Notes: generated by a model not told the origin, from the letters alone. A stretch of 64,000 nucleotides of DNA from Dongia_A sp035695765 (GCA_035695765.1 DASRRI010000078.1:1-64000), one strand, 5' to 3'. Positions 51,530-60,732 are shown, counted from the stretch's first letter. Program-made: numbers and translations.

Positions 51530-52531
51530 ATGGCGGAATTGAAAATCGCCTCGATGGTCCGGTCGGAGCCGGGCCGCAACGCGCCGCCGCGCAACGAAGC
51601 TTGCCCGCTCGATCTCGGCTGGGTGCGCGATGTGCGCGTCAATCTGTCGGCGGCGGAGCGGCGGGTGGCAACTCTGCCCGGCCGCCGCACGGTCAAGAAG
51701 GATGCGCAGGCCGCTTGGTTGCTGAAGGCCGTCACCTGCATCGATCTCACCACGCTCAACGGCGATGACACCGAAGGCCGCGTGCGCCGCTTGTGTGCGA
51801 AGGCAAAGTCGCCAATCCGGCACGATCTCCTGGAAGCACTCGGCATGGCAGACCGGCGCATCACGACCGGCGCGATCTGTGTCTATCACCGATTCGTCAA
51901 GACGGCGGTCGATGCGCTGCAAGGGTCCGGCATTCCGGTCGCCGCCGTCTCCACTGGTTTCCCAGCCGGCCTCGTGCCGCACGATGTAAAGCTGAAGGAG
52001 ATCGAAGCTTCGGTGCGCGATGGTGCCAAAGAGATCGACATTGTCATCACGCGCGAGCATGTGCTGACCGGCAACTGGCAGGCGCTCTATGACGAGATGC
52101 ACGATTTCCGCGCGGCCTGCGGCAATGCGCATGTGAAGGCGATCCTTGCGACCGGCGACATCAAGACCATGCGCAATGTCGCGCGCGCCTCCCTGGTCTG
52201 CATGATGGCGGGCGCCGATTTCATCAAGACCTCGACGGGCAAGGAGAGCGTCAATGCCACGCTCCTCGTTACGCTCATCATGGTGCGCATGATCCGCGCC
52301 TATCATGAGCGGACGGGCTTCATGGTCGGCTACAAGCCGGCCGGCGGCATCTCCGCCGCCAAGGATGTGCTGAACTATCAATTCGTGATGAAGGAAGAGC
52401 TGGGCCGCGAATGGCTGGAGCCGGATTATTTCCGCGTCGGCGCCTCGAGCCTGCTCGCCGACATCGAGCGGCAGCTCGAGCATCACGTGACCGGCCGCTA
52501 TTCGGCCTACAACCGCCACCCGGTGGGATGA
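51530..52531 (+). CDS. deoC: Deoxyribose-phosphate aldolase, long eukaryote-like form
   Basis: The 333-residue protein is longer than bacterial DeoC (about 220-260) and closely follows the animal DERA pattern: AVTCIDLTTLNGDDTEGRVRRLC, GFPAGLVPHDVKLKEIE, HVKAILATGDIKT with the helper Lys, FIKTSTGKESVNAT with the Schiff-base Lys, and GYKPAGGISAAKD. It splits 2-deoxyribose 5-phosphate to glyceraldehyde 3-phosphate and acetaldehyde. The next gene overlaps by four bases and encodes an aldehyde dehydrogenase that could take the acetaldehyde. Confidence 0.93.
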   Translation: MAELKIASMVRSEPGRNAPPRNEACPLDLGWVRDVRVNLSAAERRVATLPGRRTVKKDAQAAWLLKAVTCIDLTTLNGDDTEGRVRRLCAKAKSPIRHDLLEALGMADRRITTGAICVYHRFVKTAVDALQGSGIPVAAVSTGFPAGLVPHDVKLKEIEASVRDGAKEIDIVITREHVLTGNWQALYDEMHDFRAACGNAHVKAILATGDIKTMRNVARASLVCMMAGADFIKTSTGKESVNATLLVTLIMVRMIRAYHERTGFMVGYKPAGGISAAKDVLNYQFVMKEELGREWLEPDYFRVGASSLLADIERQLEHHVTGRYSAYNRHPVG

Positions 52532-54921
52532 TCATCATGAGCGTAGCCCGCTACTTCGACGAGATGTCCTATGGCCCCGCGCCAGAAGCCGATACCGAGG
52601 CGCGCGCCTGGCTGAAGCGCCACGATGCCACCTTCGGTCATTTCATCGATGGGGCGTTCGTCGCGCCGTCCTCCGGCGCCTATATCGACACGATGGATCC
52701 GGCGACCAGCGCCAAGTTGGCTCGCATCGCCAATGGTAATGCAGCGGATGTCGACGCAGCCGTCGCCGCGGCGCGCAAGGCGCAAGGCCCGTGGGCCAAG
52801 ATGGGCGGCTCGGCCCGCGCGCGTCATCTCCATGCGTTGGCGCGCGCGGTCCAGCGTCATGGCCGCTTGTTTGCGGTGCTGGAATCCATGGATGGCGGCA
52901 AGCCGGTGCGCGAATCGCGCGACCTCGACATTCCGCTGGTGGCACGCCACTTCTATCACCACGCCGGCTGGGCGCAGCTGCAAGAGCGTGAGTTCGCCGA
53001 TTATGTGCCCGTAGGCGTCGTGGGCCAGGTGATCCCCTGGAACTTCCCGCTCCTGATGCTGGCGTGGAAGTTGGCGCCCGCGTTGGCGCTCGGCAATACG
53101 GTTGTGCTGAAGCCGGCGGAATTCACCTCGCTCACCGCTTTGCTGTTCGCGGAGATCGCGGCGCAGGCGGGCCTGCCGGCGGGAGTCCTCAACATCGTGA
53201 CGGGCGAGGGCGCGACTGGCGCAGCTCTGGTCGACCATCCGGACGTCAACAAGATCGCCTTTACCGGCTCGACCGAAGTTGGCCGCTTGATCCGCGGCAA
53301 GACGGCGGGCTCTGGCAAGACCCTGACCCTGGAGCTCGGCGGCAAGTCGCCCTTCATCATTTTCGATGATGCCGACCTGGATGGCGCGGTCGAAGGCGTG
53401 GTGGACGGCATCTGGCTCAACCAGGGCCAGGTGTGCTGCGCCGGCTCGCGCCTCCTGCTGCAGGAGGGCATCGCGGAGGATTTCCTGGCGCGCCTGAAGC
53501 GCCGCATGACCAAGCTGCGCGTCGGCCATCCGCTGGACAAGGCAATCGACATGGGCGCGATCGTGGCGCCGGTGCAGCTGAAGCGCATTCAGTCCTTGGT
53601 CCAGACCGGCATCTCCGAAGGCGCCTCGATCTTCCAGCCGGACCTGGCCCTGCCGAAGGAGGGCTGTTTCTTCCCGCCGACCCTGCTCAGCGACGTGCAG
53701 CCGACCGCGACGGTGATGCAGGAGGAGATTTTCGGGCCGGTCATTGTCGCCATGACCTTCCGCACGCCGGACGAGGCAGTCGCGCTCGCCAACAATACGC
53801 GCTATGGCCTGGCGGCCAGCGTGTGGAGCGAGACCATCGGCCTTGCCCTCGATATCGCGCCGAAGCTGCAGGCGGGTGTCGTGTGGGTGAATGCGACGAA
53901 CCTGTTCGACGCGGCGGTCGGATTCGGCGGGTATCGCGAATCCGGCTTCGGTCGCGAAGGCGGGAAAGAAGGGGCGTACGAATATCTGAAGCCCAAGGCC
54001 TGGGCGAACCGCAAGCCACGCAAGGTCGCCGAGCAATCCCAGTTGCAGATCGCGCCCGGTGGCTTCGATACACCCGCGCTCGATCGCACGGCAAAGCTGT
54101 TCATCGGCGGCAAGCAGGCGCGGCCCGACGGGAACTATTCGCGCGTTATCGTCTCGCCGGCCGGCAAGCTTGTGGGCGAAGTCGGCGAAGGCAACCGCAA
54201 GGACATCCGCAATGCTGTCGCCGCCGCGCGCGGCGCGGAAGCGTGGTCGCGTGCCACCAGCCACAACCGCGCGCAGATCCTCTATTACATCGCGGAGAAT
54301 CTGTCCGCGCGATCGGCGGAGTTCGCTGGCCGCATCGCCGCCATGACCGGCGCATCATCCGCGCGCGCCAAGGGCGAAGTCGAGGCAACCATCAACCGCC
54401 TGTTCAGCTATGGCGCCTGGGCCGACAAGTTCGAAGGCACCGTGCATGCGCCGCCTCTGCGCGGCGTTGCCCTGGCGATGAACGAGCCGATCGGCGTTGT
54501 CGGCGTGGTCTGTCCGGACGAGGCGCCGCTGCTCTCCTTCGTCAGCCTGGTCGCGCCGCTGATTGCGGTCGGCAACCGCGTGGTGGTGGTGCCGAGCGAA
54601 CGTCACCCGCTCGCCGCCACCGATTTCTACCAGGTGCTGGAGACGTCGGACCTGCCGGCCGGCGTGGTCAATATCGTGACCGGCCCGCGCGAGGATCTGA
54701 CCAAGGTTCTGGCCGATCACGACGACGTCGATGCCCTCTGGGTGTTTGGATCGGAGGCCGCCTCCGCGACGGCGGAGAAACACTCGGTCGGCAACCTCAA
54801 GCGCACCCTGGTCGACCATGGGCTGGAGACCGACTGGACCGATCCGGCCGCGGCCGAGGGGCCAATTCTGTTGCGCCACGCCGTGCAGGTAAAGAATATC
54901 TGGATTCCGTACGGCGAATAG
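52528..54921 (+). CDS. Tandem aldehyde dehydrogenase (ALDH16-like), second domain inactive
   Basis: From the ATG at 52528 (four-base overlap with deoC) the protein has 797 residues; the ATG at 52537 is also possible. Domain 1 (about 30-500) is complete: GQVIPWNFPLLMLAWKLAPAL, the cofactor loop FTGSTEVGRLI, the base Glu in LELGGKSPF and the nucleophile Cys in LNQGQVCCAGSRLLL. Domain 2 (about 515-797) starts like an ALDH (LFIGGKQARPDGNYSRVIVSP) but has no catalytic Cys and lacks the C-terminal part. This is the ALDH16 architecture. It probably oxidises acetaldehyde or another aldehyde from the DeoC reaction. Confidence 0.85.
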   Translation: MIIMSVARYFDEMSYGPAPEADTEARAWLKRHDATFGHFIDGAFVAPSSGAYIDTMDPATSAKLARIANGNAADVDAAVAAARKAQGPWAKMGGSARARHLHALARAVQRHGRLFAVLESMDGGKPVRESRDLDIPLVARHFYHHAGWAQLQEREFADYVPVGVVGQVIPWNFPLLMLAWKLAPALALGNTVVLKPAEFTSLTALLFAEIAAQAGLPAGVLNIVTGEGATGAALVDHPDVNKIAFTGSTEVGRLIRGKTAGSGKTLTLELGGKSPFIIFDDADLDGAVEGVVDGIWLNQGQVCCAGSRLLLQEGIAEDFLARLKRRMTKLRVGHPLDKAIDMGAIVAPVQLKRIQSLVQTGISEGASIFQPDLALPKEGCFFPPTLLSDVQPTATVMQEEIFGPVIVAMTFRTPDEAVALANNTRYGLAASVWSETIGLALDIAPKLQAGVVWVNATNLFDAAVGFGGYRESGFGREGGKEGAYEYLKPKAWANRKPRKVAEQSQLQIAPGGFDTPALDRTAKLFIGGKQARPDGNYSRVIVSPAGKLVGEVGEGNRKDIRNAVAAARGAEAWSRATSHNRAQILYYIAENLSARSAEFAGRIAAMTGASSARAKGEVEATINRLFSYGAWADKFEGTVHAPPLRGVALAMNEPIGVVGVVCPDEAPLLSFVSLVAPLIAVGNRVVVVPSERHPLAATDFYQVLETSDLPAGVVNIVTGPREDLTKVLADHDDVDALWVFGSEAASATAEKHSVGNLKRTLVDHGLETDWTDPAAAEGPILLRHAVQVKNIWIPYGE

Positions 54922-54961
54922 CCAAGATAAGCGGCAATCCAGAAAACAGGGGAGGTAAGCC

Positions 54962-55411
54962 TTGCTGAAGAATCTTGACCCGCTGCTGAATGCGGATGTG
55001 CTCTATGCCCTGCGCGCCATGGGTCATGGCGACACGCTGGTTTTGAGCGACACCAATTTCCCATCCGATTCCATCGCGCGCAAAACACCCATCAAGAGAT
55101 TGCTGCGCATCGATGCGAGCTGCCCACGCGCCGCTCGCGCGATCCTGTCCGTCATGCCGCTCGACAGCTTCGTGGAGCACGCCGCCTCGCGCATGGAAGT
55201 CGTCGGCAATCCGACCGAGATCCAGCCGGTGCAAAAGGAAGTGCAGGCGGAGATCGATCGCGCCGAAGGCAAGCCCTGGCCCATGGGCTCGATCGAGCGC
55301 ATGGCCTTCTATGAGCACGCCAAGCGCGCCTATTGCGTCATCACCACGGCGGAGACGCGGTTCTATGGCTGCTTCATCTTCACCAAGGGCGTGATCCCGC
55401 CGAAGGAGTAA
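54962..55411 (+). CDS. RbsD/FucU family sugar mutarotase
   Basis: It starts with TTG preceded by GGGGAGGT and gives 149 residues. LKNLDPLLNADVLYALRAMGHGDTLVLSDTNFP is the RbsD/FucU hallmark, with the catalytic His in MGHGD. Members interconvert the anomers of ribose or fucose. It lies between the aldehyde dehydrogenase and the kinase, so it probably supplies the correct anomer for phosphorylation. Confidence 0.92.
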   Translation: MLKNLDPLLNADVLYALRAMGHGDTLVLSDTNFPSDSIARKTPIKRLLRIDASCPRAARAILSVMPLDSFVEHAASRMEVVGNPTEIQPVQKEVQAEIDRAEGKPWPMGSIERMAFYEHAKRAYCVITTAETRFYGCFIFTKGVIPPKE

Positions 55412-55415
55412 GCTA

Positions 55416-56345
55416 ATGGCCGCGCAAGAAGGAGTGGCCATTCTGGGCGTTTTCGTCGCCGATCTCGCCTTTCGGGCGGGACGGCTGCCCAAGATCGGCG
55501 AAACCATCATCGGCTCTGGCTTCAAGATGGGGCCGGGCGGCAAGGGCTCGAACCAATCGGTCGCGGCAGCCCGTGTCGGTGCCAAGGTGACCATCATTTC
55601 GAAGCTCGGCCGCGACGCATTCGGCGACATCGCGCTCAAGACCTGGAAAGAGGAAGGCATCGTTGCACGCGCCGCGCAGTCGGATCGGGAACCGACCGGC
55701 GGCGCCTTCATCTTCGTCAATCACGACAGCGGCGAGAATGCGATCATCGTCTACCCGGGCGCGGGAGGCACGATCTCCGTCGCCGATGTGGATGCCGCCG
55801 CCGACATCATCCGCGGCGCCAAGGTGTTCGTGACCCAGCTCGAACAGCCAGTCGCGGCCGCGCAGCGTGGGCTGGAGATAGCACGTGCCGCCGGCGTAAC
55901 GACGATCTTCAACCCCGCGCCGGCTGAGCCGATCCCGGATTCGATCTATCCGTTCTGCGATTACATCGTGCCGAACGAAACCGAGGCCGCGGCCTTGACC
56001 GGCCGCTCGGTCGCCACCTTGGCCGATGCCAAGCGCGTCGGCGATACCTTGCTGGCGAAGGGTGCGAAGAATGCGCTGATCACACTGGGGGAGCGCGGGG
56101 CATTGCTGCACAACCGCGAGCGCTCGGTCGAGATCCCGGTATTCTCGGCAGGCCCGGTGGTCGAAACGACCGGCGCCGGCGATGCGTTCGTCGGCGGCTT
56201 CGCTGCGGCGATGGCGCGCGGCAGCGATCCAGTCGAGGCGGCGCGCTTCGGCAGCGCCGTCGCCGGTATCTCCGTCACGCGCGCGGGCACGGCACCGTCC
56301 ATGCCGCGGCTGGCCGAGGTCGAGGCTCTGCTGGCCAAGCGCTGA
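55416..56345 (+). CDS. Ribokinase-like PfkB family sugar kinase
   Basis: The 309-residue protein has both PfkB signatures: GPGGKGSNQSVAAARVGAKV near residue 38 and VVETTGAGDAFVGGFAAAMA near 250, with the catalytic Asp. NPAPAEPIPDSIYPFCDYIVPNETEAAALTG is typical of ribokinase. It would phosphorylate ribose or deoxyribose at O5, feeding DeoC. It ends the operon deoC-ALDH16-rbsD/fucU-kinase. Confidence 0.93.
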   Translation: MAAQEGVAILGVFVADLAFRAGRLPKIGETIIGSGFKMGPGGKGSNQSVAAARVGAKVTIISKLGRDAFGDIALKTWKEEGIVARAAQSDREPTGGAFIFVNHDSGENAIIVYPGAGGTISVADVDAAADIIRGAKVFVTQLEQPVAAAQRGLEIARAAGVTTIFNPAPAEPIPDSIYPFCDYIVPNETEAAALTGRSVATLADAKRVGDTLLAKGAKNALITLGERGALLHNRERSVEIPVFSAGPVVETTGAGDAFVGGFAAAMARGSDPVEAARFGSAVAGISVTRAGTAPSMPRLAEVEALLAKR

Positions 56346-56372
56346 TCCGCCGGCGATCGCCCTGGGATCCCT

Positions 56373-57155
56373 CTACGCGCCCTGGCCCCAATTCATCTCG
56401 AGTCCGCCATCGATCGTGAAGCTCTGTCCGGTGACGTAGTCTGAATCATCGGACGCGAGATACAGCGCAAGCTTCGCAATCTCAGTCGGCTCGCCGGGCC
56501 GGTTCCAGGGAATCCGGGGCAGTTCCTTTCGCATGCGCTCTGGATCTTCGGTGCGCGCCTTGGTCATGGGCGTTCGGATCATGCCAGGGGCAATCGCGTT
56601 CACATTGATGCGGAGTGGAGCAAGCTCCAGCGCGAGGCTGCGCGTGAAAGTCAACAGACCGCCCTTCGCTGCGCCATAGGCCGCCTGGTTCGGGCTCGGG
56701 ATCGCTTCGTGGACCGAGGTGATGTTGAGTATCTTGCCTTTGCCACCCGCTTGTTGCCTGTGCCGGATGAACTCGCGGGAACAGAAGAACGGCCCGTACA
56801 GATCGGTCTTGATCACCAGATCGAAATCCGCGGTGGCCGTGTCGGCGACAGCAGTGCCTTTGCCGATGATCCCTGCATTGTTGACCAGGATGTCGGGGGT
56901 CCCCAAGCGGGCGGTGGCCGCTTGAAATGCCGATGCCACGCTCGCCTCATCGGTTATGTCGAGCTGTTGCAGGCAGACCCGCCGGCCGGAGCGCTCGATC
57001 AGGCGGCTGGTTTCCTCTGCGCCGGCCGGGTCACTATGGAACGTGACGACAATGTCGGCGCCGGCCTTGGCGAATTCCTCGGCGATGGCCTGGCCGATGC
57101 CGGAATCCGATCCGGTGATGAAGGCGATCTTGTTAGCGAGAGCTGCGCCTGGCAT
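56373..57155 (-). CDS. SDR family oxidoreductase (glucose dehydrogenase-like)
   Basis: The 260-residue classical short-chain dehydrogenase has TGSDSGIGQAIAEEFAKAGAD as its cofactor loop, NNAGIIGKG, a catalytic Ser in NITSVHE, Tyr-Lys in AAYGAAKGG, and IAPGMIRTPM. The C-terminus DYVTGQSFTIDGGLEMNWGQGA matches the glucose 1-dehydrogenase-like group. Substrate unknown. It converges on the ribokinase gene. Confidence 0.9.
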   Translation of the reverse strand: MPGAALANKIAFITGSDSGIGQAIAEEFAKAGADIVVTFHSDPAGAEETSRLIERSGRRVCLQQLDITDEASVASAFQAATARLGTPDILVNNAGIIGKGTAVADTATADFDLVIKTDLYGPFFCSREFIRHRQQAGGKGKILNITSVHEAIPSPNQAAYGAAKGGLLTFTRSLALELAPLRINVNAIAPGMIRTPMTKARTEDPERMRKELPRIPWNRPGEPTEIAKLALYLASDDSDYVTGQSFTIDGGLEMNWGQGA

Positions 57156-57240
57156 GGGAGCCCCTGTGTTTGCACCGCCCTACTCGCTCAAGAACAGGGT
57201 CGAGGGACCGCTTGTTCCGGGCCGTGCGCCAGGGACAGGC

Positions 57241-57930
57241 TCACGCGGCGAACGCACCTGACGCGGTCAACTCTTTGACGATGGCTTCGCGTGCCTTGCG
57301 CGTGGGGGCGAGGCGCTCCTTGACCGCATTCAGCACGGCAGCAGGCGCTTCCTCCGGCGTGCCGGCGTGGAATGGCGGCTCCGGCGCGTATTCCAAAGCG
57401 AGCTGGATCGCTTGCGCCTGCTCCTTGCCGACCAGCTCCGCGACCACCGCCAGGCCGAAATCGATTCCGGCTGTCACGCCGCCGGCGGTAATGAGGTTGC
57501 CGTCCCGCACCACGCGGCCACGGGTGGGGATGGCGCCGAACTTGTCCAGGAAATCGTGCGACAACCAATGGGTCGTCGCCTTGCGGCCTTTCAGCAATCC
57601 CGCCGCGCCGAGCACAAGCGAGCCGGTGCAAACGGAGGTGATGTAGCGCGCTCGCGCAGCTTGCGCGCGCAGGAAGCCCAGCACCCCCGCATCTTGCAGC
57701 AGCGCATTGACGCCGCCGCCGCCCGGCACGCACAGTACGTCGAGCGCCGGGCATTCGCTGAAGATCATGGTCGGCCCAAGCACCAGGCCGGTGGCCGTAT
57801 TGATCGGCGCGCGGTCCTTCCAGATCAGATGGACCTTGGCATCCGGCAACGAAGCGAACACTTCATAGGGTCCGGTGAGGTCGAGCTGTTGAACGCCGGG
57901 GAAAACGAGAATGCCGATCTGGAATGTCAT
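57241..57930 (-). CDS. DJ-1/PfpI family protein (isonitrile hydratase-like)
   Basis: The 229-residue protein has a single DJ-1/PfpI domain. LVFPGVQQLDLTGPYEVFASLPDA opens it, and the nucleophile elbow is ITSVCTGSLVLGAAGLLKGRKATTHW with Cys near residue 100. ITAGGVTAGIDFGLAVV is the other family signature. The InhA-like subgroup hydrates isonitriles, but glyoxalase or deglycase activity is also possible. It is divergent from an AraC regulator with the same sensor fold. Confidence 0.88.
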   Translation of the reverse strand: MTFQIGILVFPGVQQLDLTGPYEVFASLPDAKVHLIWKDRAPINTATGLVLGPTMIFSECPALDVLCVPGGGGVNALLQDAGVLGFLRAQAARARYITSVCTGSLVLGAAGLLKGRKATTHWLSHDFLDKFGAIPTRGRVVRDGNLITAGGVTAGIDFGLAVVAELVGKEQAQAIQLALEYAPEPPFHAGTPEEAPAAVLNAVKERLAPTRKAREAIVKELTASGAFAA

Positions 57931-57980
57931 GAGTGCCTCCTATTGACGGCATGATCCTAAGGGATCAGGATTTGGCGCAT

Positions 57981-58982
57981 ATGCCAAAGACCCCTCGTTT
58001 TCCGCCAAAGCTGCGCCGTGTCGAAATCCTGGCTTTCCAAAATGTCCAGCTCCTGGATGTTGCCGGCCCGCTCCAGGTGTTCGCCACCGCCAACGACCTG
58101 GCGCGGGCTGCCGGAGGCGGCGTGCCTTATGAGCCGATTGTGGTAGCGAGCGGCTCTCTTGCAATGTCATCCGCCGGCCTCGGCCTGACGACGCAGCGGT
58201 TGCCGAAACCGAGCCTGCCTGTGGATACGCTGATCGTCGCCGGCGGCTATGGTGTCTATCCGGCCTGTGCGGACGGCGCGCTCATCGGTTGGATCAGGAC
58301 GCGGGCGAATTCCGCGCGCCGCGTCGCATCGGTGTGCAGCGGCGCCTTCCTGCTGGCGACCGCGGGGCTGCTCGATGGAAAGCGCGCGGTCACGCATTGG
58401 AGCCGCTGCCGCGAATTCGCCGATCGCTTCCCCAATGTGCGGCTGGAGCCAGATCCGATCTTCATCCGCGACGGTAATATCTGGACTTCGGCCGGCATCA
58501 CCGCCGGGATCGATCTGGCGCTGGCATTGGTGGAAGACGATCTCGGCCGCGACGTCGCCTTGGCGGTGGCGCGTCAGCTCGTGGTCTTCCTGAAGCGCCC
58601 CGGCGGCCAGGCGCAATTCAGCACCACTCTTGCCTTGCAGCACGGCAATGCGCGTTTCGAAGGGTTGCATGCGTGGATCGCGGATAACCTGCGTAGCGAT
58701 CTCTCTGTCGCGTCGCTTGCCCGCGCGAGCGGCATGAGCGAGCGCAGCTTTGTCCGCCACTATCGATCAGTGACCGGCATGACGCCAGCGCGGGCGGTAG
58801 AGCAGATCCGGGTCGAGGCCGCACGTCACACGCTGGAGCTTGGCCTGCCGGTGAAGCGCGCCGCGGCGCGTTGCGGCTTCGGCTCGGAGGAGACGATGCG
58901 CCGCAGCTTCCTGCGCCACATCGGCGCCTCGCCGCAGGCCTATCGTGAGCGGTTTTCCTCGAGCGCGATCGCCGCTGACTGA
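57981..58982 (+). CDS. GlxA-family AraC transcriptional regulator (FtrA-like)
   Basis: From the ATG at 57981 the protein has 333 residues. The N-terminal DJ-1-like domain (about 10-190) has QNVQLLDVAGPLQVF and VASVCSGAFLLATAGLLDGKRAVTHW, keeping the Cys. The C-terminal AraC domain (about 225-325) has LSVASLARASGMSERSFVRHYRSVTG and KRAAARCGFGSEETMRRSFLRHIG. It is divergent from the DJ-1 protein gene, which it probably regulates. Confidence 0.9.
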   Translation: MPKTPRFPPKLRRVEILAFQNVQLLDVAGPLQVFATANDLARAAGGGVPYEPIVVASGSLAMSSAGLGLTTQRLPKPSLPVDTLIVAGGYGVYPACADGALIGWIRTRANSARRVASVCSGAFLLATAGLLDGKRAVTHWSRCREFADRFPNVRLEPDPIFIRDGNIWTSAGITAGIDLALALVEDDLGRDVALAVARQLVVFLKRPGGQAQFSTTLALQHGNARFEGLHAWIADNLRSDLSVASLARASGMSERSFVRHYRSVTGMTPARAVEQIRVEAARHTLELGLPVKRAAARCGFGSEETMRRSFLRHIGASPQAYRERFSSSAIAAD

Positions 58983-59055
58983 GTTCAGCGCAACATGTCT
59001 TCCTCGATCGATGACACAGTGATTGTCCTGTCCGCGGCGGTTAGCGACTGGCGCG

Positions 59056-59697
59056 CTATGGCTTGCGGCTTTTCGTCGAGCGTCCTGCACGCGCCACGCT
59101 CGCGAGCGCCGGCTGCCGTCTGCGGCTGGCCGGCGCGGACGCGGCGATGGCGGAGACGAAGTGCCTCAGGCTATCTTCCACGAAGCTTGCTACGCTGCCT
59201 TGCGGGTCAAAGCTCCACCACAGCAACGAGCCTTGCCATTGCGCGGCCATCAGCAGGCCGATGCCCTTCGGCGCCCGCGGCACCTTGGCGAAGCGGTCCT
59301 CAAGAGCGCGCGAGAGCTCAGCCTTCCAAACGGCGCCGCGCGAGCGCAGAACGGGATCGCGGAGATCTTCGCGCAAGATCAGCAAGCCTTCGGCATAGGC
59401 TTCGATCCCGCCGTAATCGCCGGACAATGCCGTCAACAGTTCGATCGCACCGTCAGGCGTCTTCGGAACCTCCGCTGCCAGGGCCGCCGTCTTCTCATCC
59501 AGCCGATCCCAGGCATATGACAACGTGCTCCGAAGCAGCTGGGGCTTGCTCTTGAAACGTTGCACCAGGGTCGAACCGGAAAGACCGCACACCTGTGCAA
59601 CGGCCGCGAAGGTCACGCCTTCCGGCCCGCGTTGGTGCATGAGCTTGTACGCCGCTTCCAGCACGTCCAGATCGGGAAGGGTCTTGGGGCGGGGCAT
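59056..59697 (-). CDS. TetR family transcriptional regulator
   Basis: The 213-residue protein has an N-terminal helix-turn-helix (about residues 10-55, GVTFAAVAQVCGLSGSTLVQRFKSKPQLL) and a helical ligand domain, with a basic Arg-rich tail. It is divergent from the SDR gene at 59818, and two 28-bp-spaced repeats fill the gap. It probably represses both genes. Confidence 0.88.
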   Translation of the reverse strand: MPRPKTLPDLDVLEAAYKLMHQRGPEGVTFAAVAQVCGLSGSTLVQRFKSKPQLLRSTLSYAWDRLDEKTAALAAEVPKTPDGAIELLTALSGDYGGIEAYAEGLLILREDLRDPVLRSRGAVWKAELSRALEDRFAKVPRAPKGIGLLMAAQWQGSLLWWSFDPQGSVASFVEDSLRHFVSAIAASAPASRRRQPALASVARAGRSTKSRKP

Positions 59698-59713
59698 TTT
59701 TCCTCTTGTTTAT

Positions 59714-59764
59714 AACCGAACGCACGTTTATATATAGGAATAACCGAACGAGCATTTATATATC
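59714..59764. promoter_or_regulatory. Tandem 28-bp operator repeats between tetR and the SDR gene
   Basis: AACCGAACG followed by NNC(G/A)TTTATATAT occurs at 59714-59736 and again at 59742-59764, a 28-bp period. The repeats are AT-rich, lie directly upstream of the TetR start at 59697, and overlap likely -10 sequences. They are probably the TetR binding sites. Confidence 0.6.
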
Positions 59765-59817
59765 GTGGCGAGAATTGAAGCGAGATCCTTGGATGGGCCA
59801 AGTCACAGGAGCATGCC

Positions 59818-60726
59818 ATGCCGCTGACAGGAAAGGTCGCCCTGGTCGCCGGTGCCACGCGCGGCGCGGGGCGAGGGATCGCCGTGGAGCTGGGCGCCGC
59901 CGGCGCCATCGTCTACGTCACCGGCCGGACGACGCGCACTCACCAATCCGAATATGCGCGGCCGGAGACGATCGAGGAAACGGCCGCGCTGGTTTCGGCG
60001 GCCGGCGGCACCGGCATCGCGATCCAGGTTGATCATCTCATCTCTGATCAGGTCGAGAGGCTCATCGCCCGCATCCGCGCGGAGCAGGGTCGTCTCGATA
60101 TCCTGGTCAATGACGTGTGGGGCGGCGAGACCCTCAAGGAATGGGACAAGCCGGTCTGGGCGCACAATCTCGAGAACGGCCTGCGCCTGCTGGATCTCGG
60201 TGTGCGCACGCATCTCATCACCGCGCATTTCGCGCTGCCGCTCCTGATCGAGCGACCCGGTGGGCTGCTGGTGGAAGTGACGGATGGCACGACCCGCTAC
60301 AATGACACGCACTACCGCATCAATCCGTTCTACGATCTTGCGAAGGTGTCGGTGACGCGCATGGCGTGGGCTCATGCCAAGGACCTCGCGCCGCACGGCG
60401 CGATCGCGGTCTCGATCACACCGGGCTGGCTGCGCTCTGAGATGATGCTGGAGGCATTCGGCGTCAGAGAGGACAACTGGCGCGACGCCACCCAGAGGAT
60501 TCCGCATTTCATCATCTCGGAGACGCCGCGCTTCGTCGGGCGGGCGATTGCCGCGCTCGCTGCCGACCCGGACCGAGCGCGCTGGCAGGGACAATCGCTG
60601 TCGAGCGGCCAACTCGCGCAGATCTATGGCTTTACCGATGTTGACGGTTCGCGCCCCGATGCCTGGCGCTATGTCGAGGAAGTGCAGGACGCAGGCAAGC
60701 CGGCCGACGCGACGGGCTATCGATAG
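59818..60726 (+). CDS. SDR family oxidoreductase
   Basis: The 302-residue short-chain dehydrogenase has GATRGAGRGIAVELGAAGA as the NADP-binding loop, VNDVWGG in the NNAG position, and a Tyr-Lys pair in FYDLAKVSVTRMA. TPGWLRSEMMLEAFG follows. It is longer than classical members because of an insertion near residues 95-150. It is controlled by the divergent TetR gene, and the substrate is unknown. Confidence 0.85.
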   Translation: MPLTGKVALVAGATRGAGRGIAVELGAAGAIVYVTGRTTRTHQSEYARPETIEETAALVSAAGGTGIAIQVDHLISDQVERLIARIRAEQGRLDILVNDVWGGETLKEWDKPVWAHNLENGLRLLDLGVRTHLITAHFALPLLIERPGGLLVEVTDGTTRYNDTHYRINPFYDLAKVSVTRMAWAHAKDLAPHGAIAVSITPGWLRSEMMLEAFGVREDNWRDATQRIPHFIISETPRFVGRAIAALAADPDRARWQGQSLSSGQLAQIYGFTDVDGSRPDAWRYVEEVQDAGKPADATGYR

Positions 60727-60732
60727 CCGACG

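Noticed and set aside
52507..54264. 585-codon minus-strand frame opposite the ALDH16 gene
   Set aside because: It is antisense to a well-conserved dehydrogenase domain and has no family signal.
53433..54968. 511-codon frame in a second plus-strand phase of the ALDH16 gene
   Set aside because: Arg/Gly/Ala-rich out-of-phase reading. The ALDH motifs are all in the other phase.
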